From a bacterium (GTDB lineage: Bacteria > CLD3 > SB21): a stretch of 64,000 nt of DNA. Under the pieces are notes generated by a model. That model did no database searches. It was not told the DNA's origin and was given only the letters and a program-made list of their open reading frames with translations. Numbering within the stretch: the stretch's first letter is position 1; each line of letters starts with the position of its first letter. The position numbers and the translations under genes are program-made. Shown piece by piece: positions 35,535 to 43,622 of the stretch. The stretch covers positions 1 through 64,000 of the forward strand of contig JABWCP010000013.1 in assembly GCA_013360215.1 (NCBI GenBank), read 5' to 3'.

Positions 35535-36725
35535 TCACGGTGTAATTTTTTTTACAAAAACCGATCGTGCTTTTTCAGCCGGATTAGCGTCGGGATAGTC
35601 CAGAACCGCCGTATTGATGTATATCTGGTTGGTTATGGTTTTTTGGATCTCTTTACCTACCGCAAAAGCGTACAGCGCTGTATCGGCATCTGCTTCGATG
35701 GGAATGCTCCACTCGATGCGATCACCTCGTTTACGCGCGATGTAGTAACCATCTTTGTTGATATACACATGGCATGCGGTAGCTAATGTAGGATGCACTA
35801 GACGTGCGGTGCCGCGAAGAAACCATTTTTCTTTGCGGGCGATGGCGATGTCTTTGCGCTGCAAAAGAACGGGCGACGGACTGAGGGCCTGTGTGAGCGA
35901 TAGGACACTTTTGACGGTGTCCTGAAAAAACAAAGCATATTCTTTGGTTTGCTCGTTACTGGCGCGGGCTAGCGTAAGAATCATACCGGGTTCATAGGGG
36001 ATTTCGATATGTATAGGCACGCTGTTGCCGATCGCGTTGACAAACTGAACGCGCGGGCTGGCCGCAACAAGCATACTGCGATCCGATTGAAATTGCAGAT
36101 CTAACACGAGAAAATCATCGCTGCGCTTTTCGATAAATAAAGAATCCATCATAAGATCGCGTTCGCAAAAAACCTGCGTACCGTAATGACGTATCGTATA
36201 ACGCGCGAGTCGCGTTTTGGCGCCGCGGATCAGCGTATCTTTGATCACGCTGTCTTTGTAGGAAGCAATACCGATACCGATATGCGTAAATTCCGCTTTC
36301 AATATATTAGCGCGATGGCCGGGACTATTCATCCACTGTTTCATCAGTTGATCGGCGATGCTGCGATATCCGCCATCCACGCTATGCAAAGCAATATTTT
36401 CGCCGAGCGATGCGTCCGATGCCCCCGTGCGATATACGCGGTCGGATACGGTTTTTAGTGAAGCGGTAGGGGAAGTATGAGAAAAATAACCCAGTGCCAT
36501 CATTTCACGGGAATGTTGCCGGGCCGCTGAGCGCAAGGCTTTATCCCACACGAGAGGCGGAAGTTTAACTTTGGCGCGTTCGACATTCACCTGGTTCCAA
36601 ACTTCCATTTCGGCTAATGAGTCGCCCGGTAGCGCCGAAAATTCGTCATGCAGATATTGGATCTGTTGCCCCCAAATCGTTGTCGTCAGGCATAATGAAA
36701 CAAATATGAATAACTTTTTGATCAT
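35535..36725 (-). CDS. Exported CAP/SCP-domain protein
   Basis: A 396-residue exported protein (signal MKKLFIFVSLCLTTTIWGQ from the Met after the initial Met-Ile). The CAP domain (about 42-160) shows NVERAKVKLPPLVWDKAL, HSREMMALGYFSHTSP, GENIALHS and WMNSPGHRANIL, with the His and Glu pocket residues. The C-terminal 230 residues are beta-rich and not recognised. Bacterial CAP proteins are extracellular and often of unknown role. AGGAG precedes the ATG. The stop of ruvA is 6 bases upstream, so it is the last gene of the radC-ruvA operon. Confidence 0.82.
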   Translation of the reverse strand: MIKKLFIFVSLCLTTTIWGQQIQYLHDEFSALPGDSLAEMEVWNQVNVERAKVKLPPLVWDKALRSAARQHSREMMALGYFSHTSPTASLKTVSDRVYRTGASDASLGENIALHSVDGGYRSIADQLMKQWMNSPGHRANILKAEFTHIGIGIASYKDSVIKDTLIRGAKTRLARYTIRHYGTQVFCERDLMMDSLFIEKRSDDFLVLDLQFQSDRSMLVAASPRVQFVNAIGNSVPIHIEIPYEPGMILTLARASNEQTKEYALFFQDTVKSVLSLTQALSPSPVLLQRKDIAIARKEKWFLRGTARLVHPTLATACHVYINKDGYYIARKRGDRIEWSIPIEADADTALYAFAVGKEIQKTITNQIYINTAVLDYPDANPAEKARSVFVKKITP

Positions 36726-36731
36726 AACGAA

Positions 36732-37346
36732 TTATGCTCCTGTTGAGGCGAGGCGTAAAGCCTGTTTGATCATATCCTGCAGAGCAAACGGTTTATCACC
36801 GGATTCACGTAATAAGCGAGCGATAGCTTTTTCGGCGACGGGTTTGGAGTAGCCGAGAGAGATCAGTGCCATTAAGGCTTCATCGGCGACCTGCAGGTTG
36901 GCCGATGATGTGGTAAGCTTAGCGGTTGATGCGACGTCGCCCATTTTGGTGATTTTGTCTTTGAGTTCGACGACGATACGTTGCGCAGTTTTTTTGCCGA
37001 TACCCGGAATGGCCGTCAGCAATTGTACGTCTTCGTTGAGGACAGCGGCTTTAAAATCACGGATCGCGATGCCGGACATCATACTGATGCCGGACTTGGG
37101 GCCGATGCCGGAGACGGAAATCAAAAGTAAAAAAAACGAGCGCTCTTCAGCGCTTACAAAGCCGAACAACTGCATGATGTCTTCGCGCACATGCATATAC
37201 GTCAGTAGCTTGCAAGCCGCGCCTACGGCCGGGATTTTTTCGTAGGTGCTCACGGGTATAAAAAGTTCGTAGCCGATACCCTGTACGTCAATAACGGCGC
37301 GTGTCGGTTCTTTTTCGGCCACTAGGCCTTGGACAAATGTGATCAT
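36732..37346 (-). CDS. ruvA: Holliday junction DNA helicase subunit RuvA
   Basis: A 204-residue junction-binding subunit of the RuvAB branch-migration motor. The OB-fold domain (MITFVQGLVAEKEPTRAVID) is followed by two helix-hairpin-helix motifs (LISVSGIGPKSGISMMSG and LLTAIPGIGKKTAQRIVVEL), and the C-terminal domain III that contacts RuvB (EALMALISLGYSKPVAEKAI). It follows radC by 2 bases. No ruvB or ruvC is in the window. Confidence 0.95.
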   Translation of the reverse strand: MITFVQGLVAEKEPTRAVIDVQGIGYELFIPVSTYEKIPAVGAACKLLTYMHVREDIMQLFGFVSAEERSFFLLLISVSGIGPKSGISMMSGIAIRDFKAAVLNEDVQLLTAIPGIGKKTAQRIVVELKDKITKMGDVASTAKLTTSSANLQVADEALMALISLGYSKPVAEKAIARLLRESGDKPFALQDMIKQALRLASTGA

Positions 37347-37348
37347 GA

Positions 37349-38065
37349 TTAAAGATATCCTGATTTGGCTAAACTGGTATAGTGACGTCCCGCGATGATG
37401 ATATGATCGCGAACGGGGATACTCATAATAATGCCGGCTTCTTTGAGCTGTTCGGTGACCGCGATATCCTCCCGGCTCGGTTCCGGATTTCCGCTGGGAT
37501 GATTATGTACGAGGATAATACTTGCCGCCATATATTCGATCGCCGCTCGAAAAACTTCGCGGGGATGTACCAAACTGGCATTGAGTGTGCCTTCGGAGAT
37601 CGTGCAATCACGTATGATCTGATTGGCGCTGTCCAGCAATACCACCATAAAAATTTCCCGATTAAGATCGCGTAACCGTGGCATATAATGTTTGAATAAA
37701 TCCTCCGGCGCACGTACACGGATTTTTTTAGCATCGCTTTGAGCCTCGATGCGACGGGATAATTCGAAAGCCGCGGCCAATTTGATGGACTTCACTTTAC
37801 CGATGCCTTTAAAACGGCGCAATTCGTGCGTCGAACACCGCGCCAGTGCGGCAAGGCCTGAGAATTCCTTTTCGAGCGCACGCGCCAAATCAACGGCTGT
37901 AATATTACGCGTACCGCTGCCGATGAGTATAGCTATTAATTCGGCGGAACTCAATCGTGCGGCACCGAGTTGTTCTAATTTTTCCCGCGGTCGGTCTTGC
38001 GAAGACCAGTCTTTGATCTTGGCATGATAGAGCGAAGGTTCGGCTATTTTTTTTGGTTTCCCCAC
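37349..38065 (-). CDS. radC: RadC/JAB-domain protein (UPF0758)
   Basis: A 238-residue protein of the RadC family. The N-terminal helix-hairpin-helix (ELRRFKGIGKVKSIKLAAAF) is followed by the JAMM metalloprotease-like domain with His187, His189 and Asp200 in LVHNHPSGNPEPSRED. The family's role is not settled; the original repair phenotype was withdrawn. It lies 15 bases downstream of the zinc-ribbon membrane protein gene and 2 bases before ruvA. Confidence 0.93.
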   Translation of the reverse strand: MGKPKKIAEPSLYHAKIKDWSSQDRPREKLEQLGAARLSSAELIAILIGSGTRNITAVDLARALEKEFSGLAALARCSTHELRRFKGIGKVKSIKLAAAFELSRRIEAQSDAKKIRVRAPEDLFKHYMPRLRDLNREIFMVVLLDSANQIIRDCTISEGTLNASLVHPREVFRAAIEYMAASIILVHNHPSGNPEPSREDIAVTEQLKEAGIIMSIPVRDHIIIAGRHYTSLAKSGYL

Positions 38066-38080
38066 GATGGTTTTGGTTGC

Positions 38081-38854
38081 CTATACCTGCGCTGCGCCGC
38101 AATTGTCGCAAAAATTGGTTTCCGAGCGAAGTTGTTTTCCGCACGTCGTACAATATTTAACCGCGCCGGTAAAGGTAGGCGCATCATTGGCGGCTGCCGG
38201 ATTTACGCAATCTTCGTAGGCCACTGCGGCAAATGTAAACTGCAAGCCGATTGAAAAAACGATCGGTATATAGCACGCATATAAACCGACTTGTGCGATG
38301 ATTTGTGCAACCAAAGCAAAGAGTGTAAACATAAGCCAATCTTTTTTGGCTATGGAAAAACTTTTTTGAATAGCTTCCATAGGCCCCAGGCCTTCGTATA
38401 CAGCGATGGGTATGGCCAAATAAAAAAAACCGCCGACGATAAAAGCCGGAAAAACGCAAAAAACGAATCCGATGCACGCGGCGAAAACATATACAAGACA
38501 AATAACTAATACTGTGAAAAAATGGCCGCCACCACTAAAGGCATCCGATACGGAGATGGACTCCCCTTTTAATTGTTTACGCGCGGTGAGGTACATGCCC
38601 GGTAAAAGGAAAAGCATAAAAAGGCCGATTCCCAAAACGAGAAGGCCGAACATTACCATACCCGGCAAAGCCACATCCGGATCCATGTGTTTTCCGAGAA
38701 AGGGGAGTGCGAAAATGCTGGCATATAACATGATGATTGCGACGACTAGCGGGCCGAAATAAAGAGATCCCATTAGAGCCCACGTGCCCCAGTCTTTGCG
38801 CAGCAAATCAAATCCGCGCGAAATCCAATCGCCAAATTTTACCGTGTTTCCCAT
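38081..38854 (-). CDS. Membrane protein with C-terminal zinc ribbon (tandem paralogue B)
   Basis: A 257-residue polytopic protein. The frame opens at 38890, but the ATG at 38854 (MGNTVKFGDWISRGFDLLRK) has GGGAGG upstream and avoids overlap with the preceding stop. Five or six transmembrane segments are present. The conserved core GESISVSDAFSGGGHFFTVL and EGLGPMEAIQKSFSIAKKDW is shared with the gene at 38869-39666. The C-terminal YCTTCGKQLRSETNFCDNCG is a CxxC...CxxC zinc ribbon facing the cytoplasm. The layout resembles DUF975/YciC-like membrane proteins. Function unknown. It is 15 bases upstream of radC. Confidence 0.78.
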   Translation of the reverse strand: MGNTVKFGDWISRGFDLLRKDWGTWALMGSLYFGPLVVAIIMLYASIFALPFLGKHMDPDVALPGMVMFGLLVLGIGLFMLFLLPGMYLTARKQLKGESISVSDAFSGGGHFFTVLVICLVYVFAACIGFVFCVFPAFIVGGFFYLAIPIAVYEGLGPMEAIQKSFSIAKKDWLMFTLFALVAQIIAQVGLYACYIPIVFSIGLQFTFAAVAYEDCVNPAAANDAPTFTGAVKYCTTCGKQLRSETNFCDNCGAAQV

Positions 38855-38868
38855 ACATCCTCCCTCTA

Positions 38869-39666
38869 TTATACTTGTGATGCGCCGCACTTATCGCAAA
38901 ACGATGCGCGGACATCTATGGAAGCTCCGCATCGAATACAGGACTTTGAGTATAATGCGTCCACGCGAGATATCGGTTCTTCCGTTTTGATTTCAAAACA
39001 GTCTCTGTATGCTGCGGCTGTCGTGGTCACTATCAAAGGGGCCGTAATAAAAATACCGATTCCGCACAATAGAATGCCAAGAAACGCCAGCACCTGCGTT
39101 ACGATCCAAAGGACGGTGTACATGACCCAATCGCTTTTGGTCGTTTCAAAACTTTTTTTCAAGGCTTCCAATGGCGGAAGATTTTCACGAACGACCATCG
39201 GTACGACGTAGTACAAAAGTCCTTGTGCGATCAAACCGGGAAATAGACACAACATGCTGCCGATCATGCTAAACAAACTGACTGAAAGCATTGCGACTAA
39301 TACCGATACATAAATATCCACACCGGAGAAAGCATCGCTAACGGAAATGGACTCGCCCTGAATTTGGCGAAATGCCGCCCGAAAAGCGCCGCCCATAAAA
39401 AAGGCGATAATAAATACCATAGCAAATTGCGTGAGCATATTGACGGCAAACGACGATTCCATGGAGCGAAGAAAATAATCCGTCAGGCTTTCGTTAGGGC
39501 CGATCTGTAGCGAACGGCCGATAAGCATTTGGATCATGATATAGACAAATCCGGCCGGAATAAAAGTCAATGCACTGATACCGGTCCATGCCGCCCACTC
39601 CTGACGCAGCATCGTCCAACCTTCACTCAGCCATTTACCCAAACGTACTTGATAATTCGGATTCAT
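38869..39666 (-). CDS. Membrane protein with C-terminal zinc ribbon (tandem paralogue A)
   Basis: A 265-residue polytopic protein, first gene of the operon to CAP. The core GESISVSDAFSGVDIYVSV and ENLPPLEALKKSFETTKSDW matches paralogue B, and the tail CIRCGASIDVRASFCDKCG is the same zinc ribbon. The N-terminus RLGKWLSEGWTMLRQEWAAW parallels FGDWISRGFDLLRKDWGTW of B. So a tandem duplication is likely. Such membrane plus zinc-ribbon pairs are common in environmental genomes without assigned function. Confidence 0.78.
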   Translation of the reverse strand: MNPNYQVRLGKWLSEGWTMLRQEWAAWTGISALTFIPAGFVYIMIQMLIGRSLQIGPNESLTDYFLRSMESSFAVNMLTQFAMVFIIAFFMGGAFRAAFRQIQGESISVSDAFSGVDIYVSVLVAMLSVSLFSMIGSMLCLFPGLIAQGLLYYVVPMVVRENLPPLEALKKSFETTKSDWVMYTVLWIVTQVLAFLGILLCGIGIFITAPLIVTTTAAAYRDCFEIKTEEPISRVDALYSKSCIRCGASIDVRASFCDKCGASQV

Positions 39667-39674
39667 AGTTCCTC

Positions 39675-39710
39675 AAAAAAATAAAAAGCGGGTTGCGATG
39701 AACAACCCGC
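39675..39710 (-). terminator. Rho-independent terminator of the antiporter gene
   Basis: On the minus strand, stem GCGGGTTG/CAACCCGC (39688-39710 with a 7-base loop) is followed by a T-rich tract (39687-39675). It lies between the antiporter stop and the zinc-ribbon membrane protein gene, separating the two transcripts. Confidence 0.88.
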
Positions 39711-39755
39711 ATAATAATCATTTCCTACTTTTTACAAAAGCAAAAAACCAAACTA

Positions 39756-41144
39756 TCAGTGCGATGAAGTGCCGCCGGCACCGGGCATACAGCAAGACCC
39801 GGCTGGCGCTTGTTCGATCACTTGGGCGTGGGGTTTGGTCTCTTTGCCTTCCTTATGCGGTGCGTGCGGATGCCATCCGACCATATACAGCATTATAAAA
39901 AAGCCGATGATATAGGCTACGGCAACGTGCCAGCCGTCTTTTATCCAAAATACTACGGATTTGCCTTTGGGGAACATATTGGTCAATGCGACGCCGGCCG
40001 ACGATCCGAACCAAATCATGGAACCGCCGAAACCTACTGTAAATGCCAAAATACCCCAATCGTAGCCGCCTTGTGTCAGAGCCAATTTGGTCAGCGGAAT
40101 ATTATCAAATACAGCAGAAACAAAACCAAGGCTGAAGGCTGTTTCCCAGGAAGCCGGAGGCAGTTCCTCGACGGGCATCATCGAAGCGCACATCACCAAG
40201 GATAATAGGAAAATACTACCTTTCAAAGCACCGGGCAATTCATGCCATGCAGTTTTGCGAAATGTCGCGCCAATTAAAATCGCGATCCATACGCCGACGG
40301 CGGGGAAATCCAACATAAAGTTGGTTGTAATCGCACCGACGAGGATAAGGAAGACAACTAAAATTTTCCCCCAGTCAATGGCGATATCTTCGGCATGGGC
40401 CGCGACGATAGGTTGAAATTTATGTTGTTGTTTGGCGGCGATAAAACCAAATACTAAGAATGACGCGATCGCGCCAACAAAAGCGTGTGTGACATCCAAT
40501 GCGTTTACACCGTCTATCCACATCATCGTTGTCGTTGTATCGCCGACGACAGAGCCGGCACCTCCGGCATTGCTTGCAGCAACGATCGCCGCAAGAAATC
40601 CGATATGCACATTGCCTTTGAAAACGACCATCGCAATGGTACCGCCGATCATTGCCGCGGCGATATTATCCAAGAACGATGAGAGAATCATAACGATAAA
40701 CAGTAACACAAAACCGCCCATCCAGCCGGATGGCAGATATCTGGGAAGAATTTCGGGGATTTTGGATTCTTCAAAGTGTTTTGCCAAAAGTGCAAAACCA
40801 AGCAACAACCCGAGCAGATTGGTAAGGATTTCCCATTCGTGATGGATATGATTCATTAAATTAAAATTGGTAAATCCTAATTTGAAAGTTAAGATGGTAG
40901 CCAAGCCAATAAGCGCAACTTGCAAAACATAATGGTGAAAAAGCGCCACACCAAGCAGCGTCAAAGCAAAAAGGGTAAATTCGAAAGGAATACCGAAAAA
41001 CATAATTTGACTGTGACCAAGGGATTCAACCGTGGAAAACATGGGTTGACTGGAAAACAGCGACATCATGCCGATCACGGCCAAAACAAAAAGACCGATA
41101 ATAACCGGCGCGGTAAAAAAACCGCCTTTTTGTGTTTCACTCAT
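39756..41144 (-). CDS. NhaD/ArsB-type ion transporter (sodium:proton antiporter-like)
   Basis: A 462-residue inner-membrane transporter of the ion-transporter superfamily with about 11-12 helices. AAMIGGTIAMVVFKG, AIVAASNAGGAGSVVGDTTTTMMWIDGV and LGFVSAVFDNIPLTKLAL match the NhaD/CitMHS pattern; the SNAGGAGSVVGDTTTT and DNIPL motifs carry the ion site. The exact ion (Na+, citrate or arsenite-like) cannot be told. The C-terminal tail is unusual: it ends EQAPAGSCCMPGAGGTSSH with an adjacent Cys pair. It is preceded by GGAGGAGCG and followed by its own terminator. Confidence 0.85.
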   Translation of the reverse strand: MSETQKGGFFTAPVIIGLFVLAVIGMMSLFSSQPMFSTVESLGHSQIMFFGIPFEFTLFALTLLGVALFHHYVLQVALIGLATILTFKLGFTNFNLMNHIHHEWEILTNLLGLLLGFALLAKHFEESKIPEILPRYLPSGWMGGFVLLFIVMILSSFLDNIAAAMIGGTIAMVVFKGNVHIGFLAAIVAASNAGGAGSVVGDTTTTMMWIDGVNALDVTHAFVGAIASFLVFGFIAAKQQHKFQPIVAAHAEDIAIDWGKILVVFLILVGAITTNFMLDFPAVGVWIAILIGATFRKTAWHELPGALKGSIFLLSLVMCASMMPVEELPPASWETAFSLGFVSAVFDNIPLTKLALTQGGYDWGILAFTVGFGGSMIWFGSSAGVALTNMFPKGKSVVFWIKDGWHVAVAYIIGFFIMLYMVGWHPHAPHKEGKETKPHAQVIEQAPAGSCCMPGAGGTSSH

Positions 41145-41196
41145 AGACGCTCCTCCTGTGTAGGGTTAAACAATTTTTCGTTCGCAAAACGGTATA

Positions 41197-41841
41197 TTAC
41201 AATAACGATTTGTCTTTATGGTATTTGGATTTGCGATACTCGGCGGCAAATTCACAATATACTTCCCAATTGCGGCGTATCATCGCCAATGTTTGTTCAT
41301 CGGCTGTTTTTTTGACTTTGGCAGGCACACCCATGACAACCGAGTTGGGCGGAATAATCTGATTTTGCATGACGATCGCACCCGCCGCGACGATGCAGTT
41401 TTCACCGACTTCGGCACCGTTGAGTATCGTGGCATGCATGCCGATGATGCAGTTTTTGCGAATGGTTGCGCCGTGCACGATGGCGCTGTGACCTATGGAG
41501 ACGTTATCTTCGATAATGGCGGGAAAATGATCGTCCACATGCACGACGGCGTTATCCTGTATATTGCAGTTTTTTCCGATAATGATGGGGTCCATGTCGC
41601 AACGTAAAACGGCGCCAAACCAGATGCCGCAATTTTCGCCGATTTTTACGCCGCCGATGACAGAAGCGGTATTGGCGATAAAAACGCTGTCGTGAATTTC
41701 AGGCGGTTTAAGATCAGACAAACGAAAAGGTTTATGGATGGGTTCCACGATGCCTCGGTGTACACAATGTTTAAACGGTGGTTGGGATGTTGATTCAGCG
41801 GCGGTAAGTTCTAAAAAAAAAGATTCAAAGTCAAATTGCAT
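41197..41841 (-). CDS. Gamma-carbonic-anhydrase-like left-handed beta-helix protein
   Basis: A 214-residue protein of the gamma-CA/PaaY/YrdA group. Hexapeptide repeats form a left-handed beta-helix (SVIGGVKIGENCGIWFGAV, IGKNCNIQDNAVVHVDDH, SIGHSAIVHGATIRKNCI). His residues in AVVHVDD, IGHSAIVHG fit the trimeric zinc site. An N-terminal extension of about 50 residues precedes the repeats, longer than usual. Either carbonic anhydrase or a related acyltransferase-like protein; the assay decides. It is transcribed toward the antiporter gene, 52 bases apart. Confidence 0.85.
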   Translation of the reverse strand: MQFDFESFFLELTAAESTSQPPFKHCVHRGIVEPIHKPFRLSDLKPPEIHDSVFIANTASVIGGVKIGENCGIWFGAVLRCDMDPIIIGKNCNIQDNAVVHVDDHFPAIIEDNVSIGHSAIVHGATIRKNCIIGMHATILNGAEVGENCIVAAGAIVMQNQIIPPNSVVMGVPAKVKKTADEQTLAMIRRNWEVYCEFAAEYRKSKYHKDKSLL

Positions 41842-41919
41842 GCCTTAAGCGCTCTCGCACTTATCCGGGTATCTCGGAAGTTTTCTTGCACTTATCGGCA
41901 GCAGAGCGTATAATCTGTT

Positions 41920-42327
41920 ATGAATGAGCGTGAAGAAATAGAAGCGCTGATCCAAGAAGCGATCCATGCGCGATCATTTGCCGTAGCGCCATATTCCAAA
42001 TTCCAGGTCGGCGCTTTGGTTGTGATGAAGTCCGGCAAACGATTCACCGGATGTAATGTCGAAGTGAGTTCTTACGGTCTCACGATCTGTGCCGAACGTA
42101 CGGCGATTTTCAAGTCGCTTTCAGAAGGCGAACGAGATGTACATACCGTCGTGGTTGTTGCCGATACGACCGGGCCGTGTTTTCCTTGCGGGGCGTGCCG
42201 ACAGGTGCTTTCCGATTTTGCACCCAATGCGCGGATAATTTGCAGTAATATCCATGGCGTGTATTCCGTTTTCAGCATGAAAGAACTTTTGCCTCACGCT
42301 TTTGATGCAAACGATCTCCACCCGTAA
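41920..42327 (+). CDS. cdd: Cytidine deaminase
   Basis: Zinc enzyme of pyrimidine salvage that converts cytidine or deoxycytidine to uridine forms. It has 135 residues, the tetrameric class. Cys57 and Glu59 lie in TICAERTAIF, and Cys90 and Cys93 in PCGACRQVL; these are the zinc ligands and the catalytic glutamate. Substrate-binding FQVGALVVMKSGKRFTGCNVE is conserved. No strong Shine-Dalgarno site. It is divergent from the gamma-CA-like gene and 44 bases before mscS. Confidence 0.94.
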   Translation: MNEREEIEALIQEAIHARSFAVAPYSKFQVGALVVMKSGKRFTGCNVEVSSYGLTICAERTAIFKSLSEGERDVHTVVVVADTTGPCFPCGACRQVLSDFAPNARIICSNIHGVYSVFSMKELLPHAFDANDLHP

Positions 42328-42371
42328 TTTCATTTAACACTTAAAAATTTCTACTAAGGGTCTGTTCAACG

Positions 42372-43460
42372 ATGGCAGAATGGTTTGGTGTATTTCAGGT
42401 CGAAGATCCGGTATGGCGGCATTTGATCCAAGCCGGGGTGATAATTGTCGGCGGGTACGTATTGGCTAAACTTTTGTATCGCTTGGTACACCTGATCGGA
42501 TACAAAATTTCTGCTAAAACAGAAACGGATCTCGACGATAAAATCGTTGCCATATTTGAAAAATCCGTGCAACGAATCGTCAATACGACGGCGCTTTATT
42601 TTGCTATCAATCGGTTGGAGCCTTTATTTCAAGGTACGTGGCTCAACTATGTGGATGGCGCTTTTTTTGTTGTGATGGTCATCCTCGCGACCATACTCCT
42701 GACCAACGTAACGAAAACAATCATCGAATGGTATGTGGCTACCATCGCGGTGAGGACAGAGAGTCCGGTGGATGAAGAAATACTTCCGCTGATTCGTCGT
42801 CTTCTTAATATGTTGCTTTATTCTATCGCACTGATGATCTGTCTTGATCATTTTCACATTGATATCAAAGCACTCGTCGTGTCGCTTGGTGTGGGTTCGT
42901 TTGCCATCGCGTTTGCGGCGCAGGAAACGTTGTCTAATATGATTGCAGGTTTTGTGATCATGGTGGATCGCCCGTTTCGCGTGGGGGATCGTATTCGTAT
43001 TACGGCCGGCAATATCACCGGTGATATCGTCAAAGTCGGTCTTCGCAGCACACAGATTCTTGATTTTGATTACAATATAGTCACGGTGCCCAACGCGCAG
43101 ATCGTCAAATCGGATATTATCAATTTTGCCTATCCGGATCCAACGATGCGGTTGCGTATCGAAGTGGGCATAGCCTATGGTAGCGACATCGAAAAGGCGA
43201 AAAAAATATTGCTGGAGGTATTGCAGAGTGATGAACGCATTCTCAAAGAACCGTTGCCTGAAGTGGCTGTGATAGGTTTTGGCGATTCGGCTGTGCAGCT
43301 GGTGGCGATCGGACGCGTTCGGCATTATAAAGAGCATTTCGAGACCGGCGATACGGTTCGGGACCGGATCCATTCATCATTTGCCCGCAACGGCATCGAG
43401 ATACCTTATCCGCATCGGGTGATTATTGCCCGTACCGATCAAAACGCAAAAAACGGCTGA
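42372..43460 (+). CDS. Small-conductance mechanosensitive channel (MscS family)
   Basis: A 362-residue inner-membrane channel that opens under membrane tension. Four or more helices precede the pore helix TM3 VVSLGVGSFAIAFAAQETLS, followed by NMIAGFVIMVDRPFRVGDRI and the MscS beta domain (GDIVKVGLRSTQILDFD, VPNAQIVKSDIINFAYPD). The cytoplasmic C-terminal alpha/beta domain ends the protein. It follows cdd on the same strand, and its stop is 162 bases before the large repeat protein gene. Confidence 0.92.
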   Translation: MAEWFGVFQVEDPVWRHLIQAGVIIVGGYVLAKLLYRLVHLIGYKISAKTETDLDDKIVAIFEKSVQRIVNTTALYFAINRLEPLFQGTWLNYVDGAFFVVMVILATILLTNVTKTIIEWYVATIAVRTESPVDEEILPLIRRLLNMLLYSIALMICLDHFHIDIKALVVSLGVGSFAIAFAAQETLSNMIAGFVIMVDRPFRVGDRIRITAGNITGDIVKVGLRSTQILDFDYNIVTVPNAQIVKSDIINFAYPDPTMRLRIEVGIAYGSDIEKAKKILLEVLQSDERILKEPLPEVAVIGFGDSAVQLVAIGRVRHYKEHFETGDTVRDRIHSSFARNGIEIPYPHRVIIARTDQNAKNG

Positions 43461-43512
43461 TTTTCCAGGGTATGATTTTATAAAAAAACGACTTTTTTTT
43501 GGATTGCTTAAC

Positions 43513-43541
43513 TTGCTTTTTTAGGTGTACCTGTCTATATT
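43513..43541 (+). promoter_or_regulatory. Candidate promoter of the LVIVD/Ig-repeat gene
   Basis: TTGCTT (43513-43518), a 17-base spacer, then TATATT (43536-43541), about 80 bases before the gene start. The boxes are the same as those upstream of rpsU. Confidence 0.5.
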
Positions 43542-43622
43542 CGCGGGCGTAACCCTGCGTTCAAATATCTGCATAATTGTGGTAACTTTCGATAGAGTAA
43601 AATGAATTTCCCGGAGAAAACA

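Noticed and set aside
42624-43373. 249-residue open frame opposite mscS
   Set aside because: Shadow of MscS coding sequence; His/Asp/Arg-rich composition without a fold.
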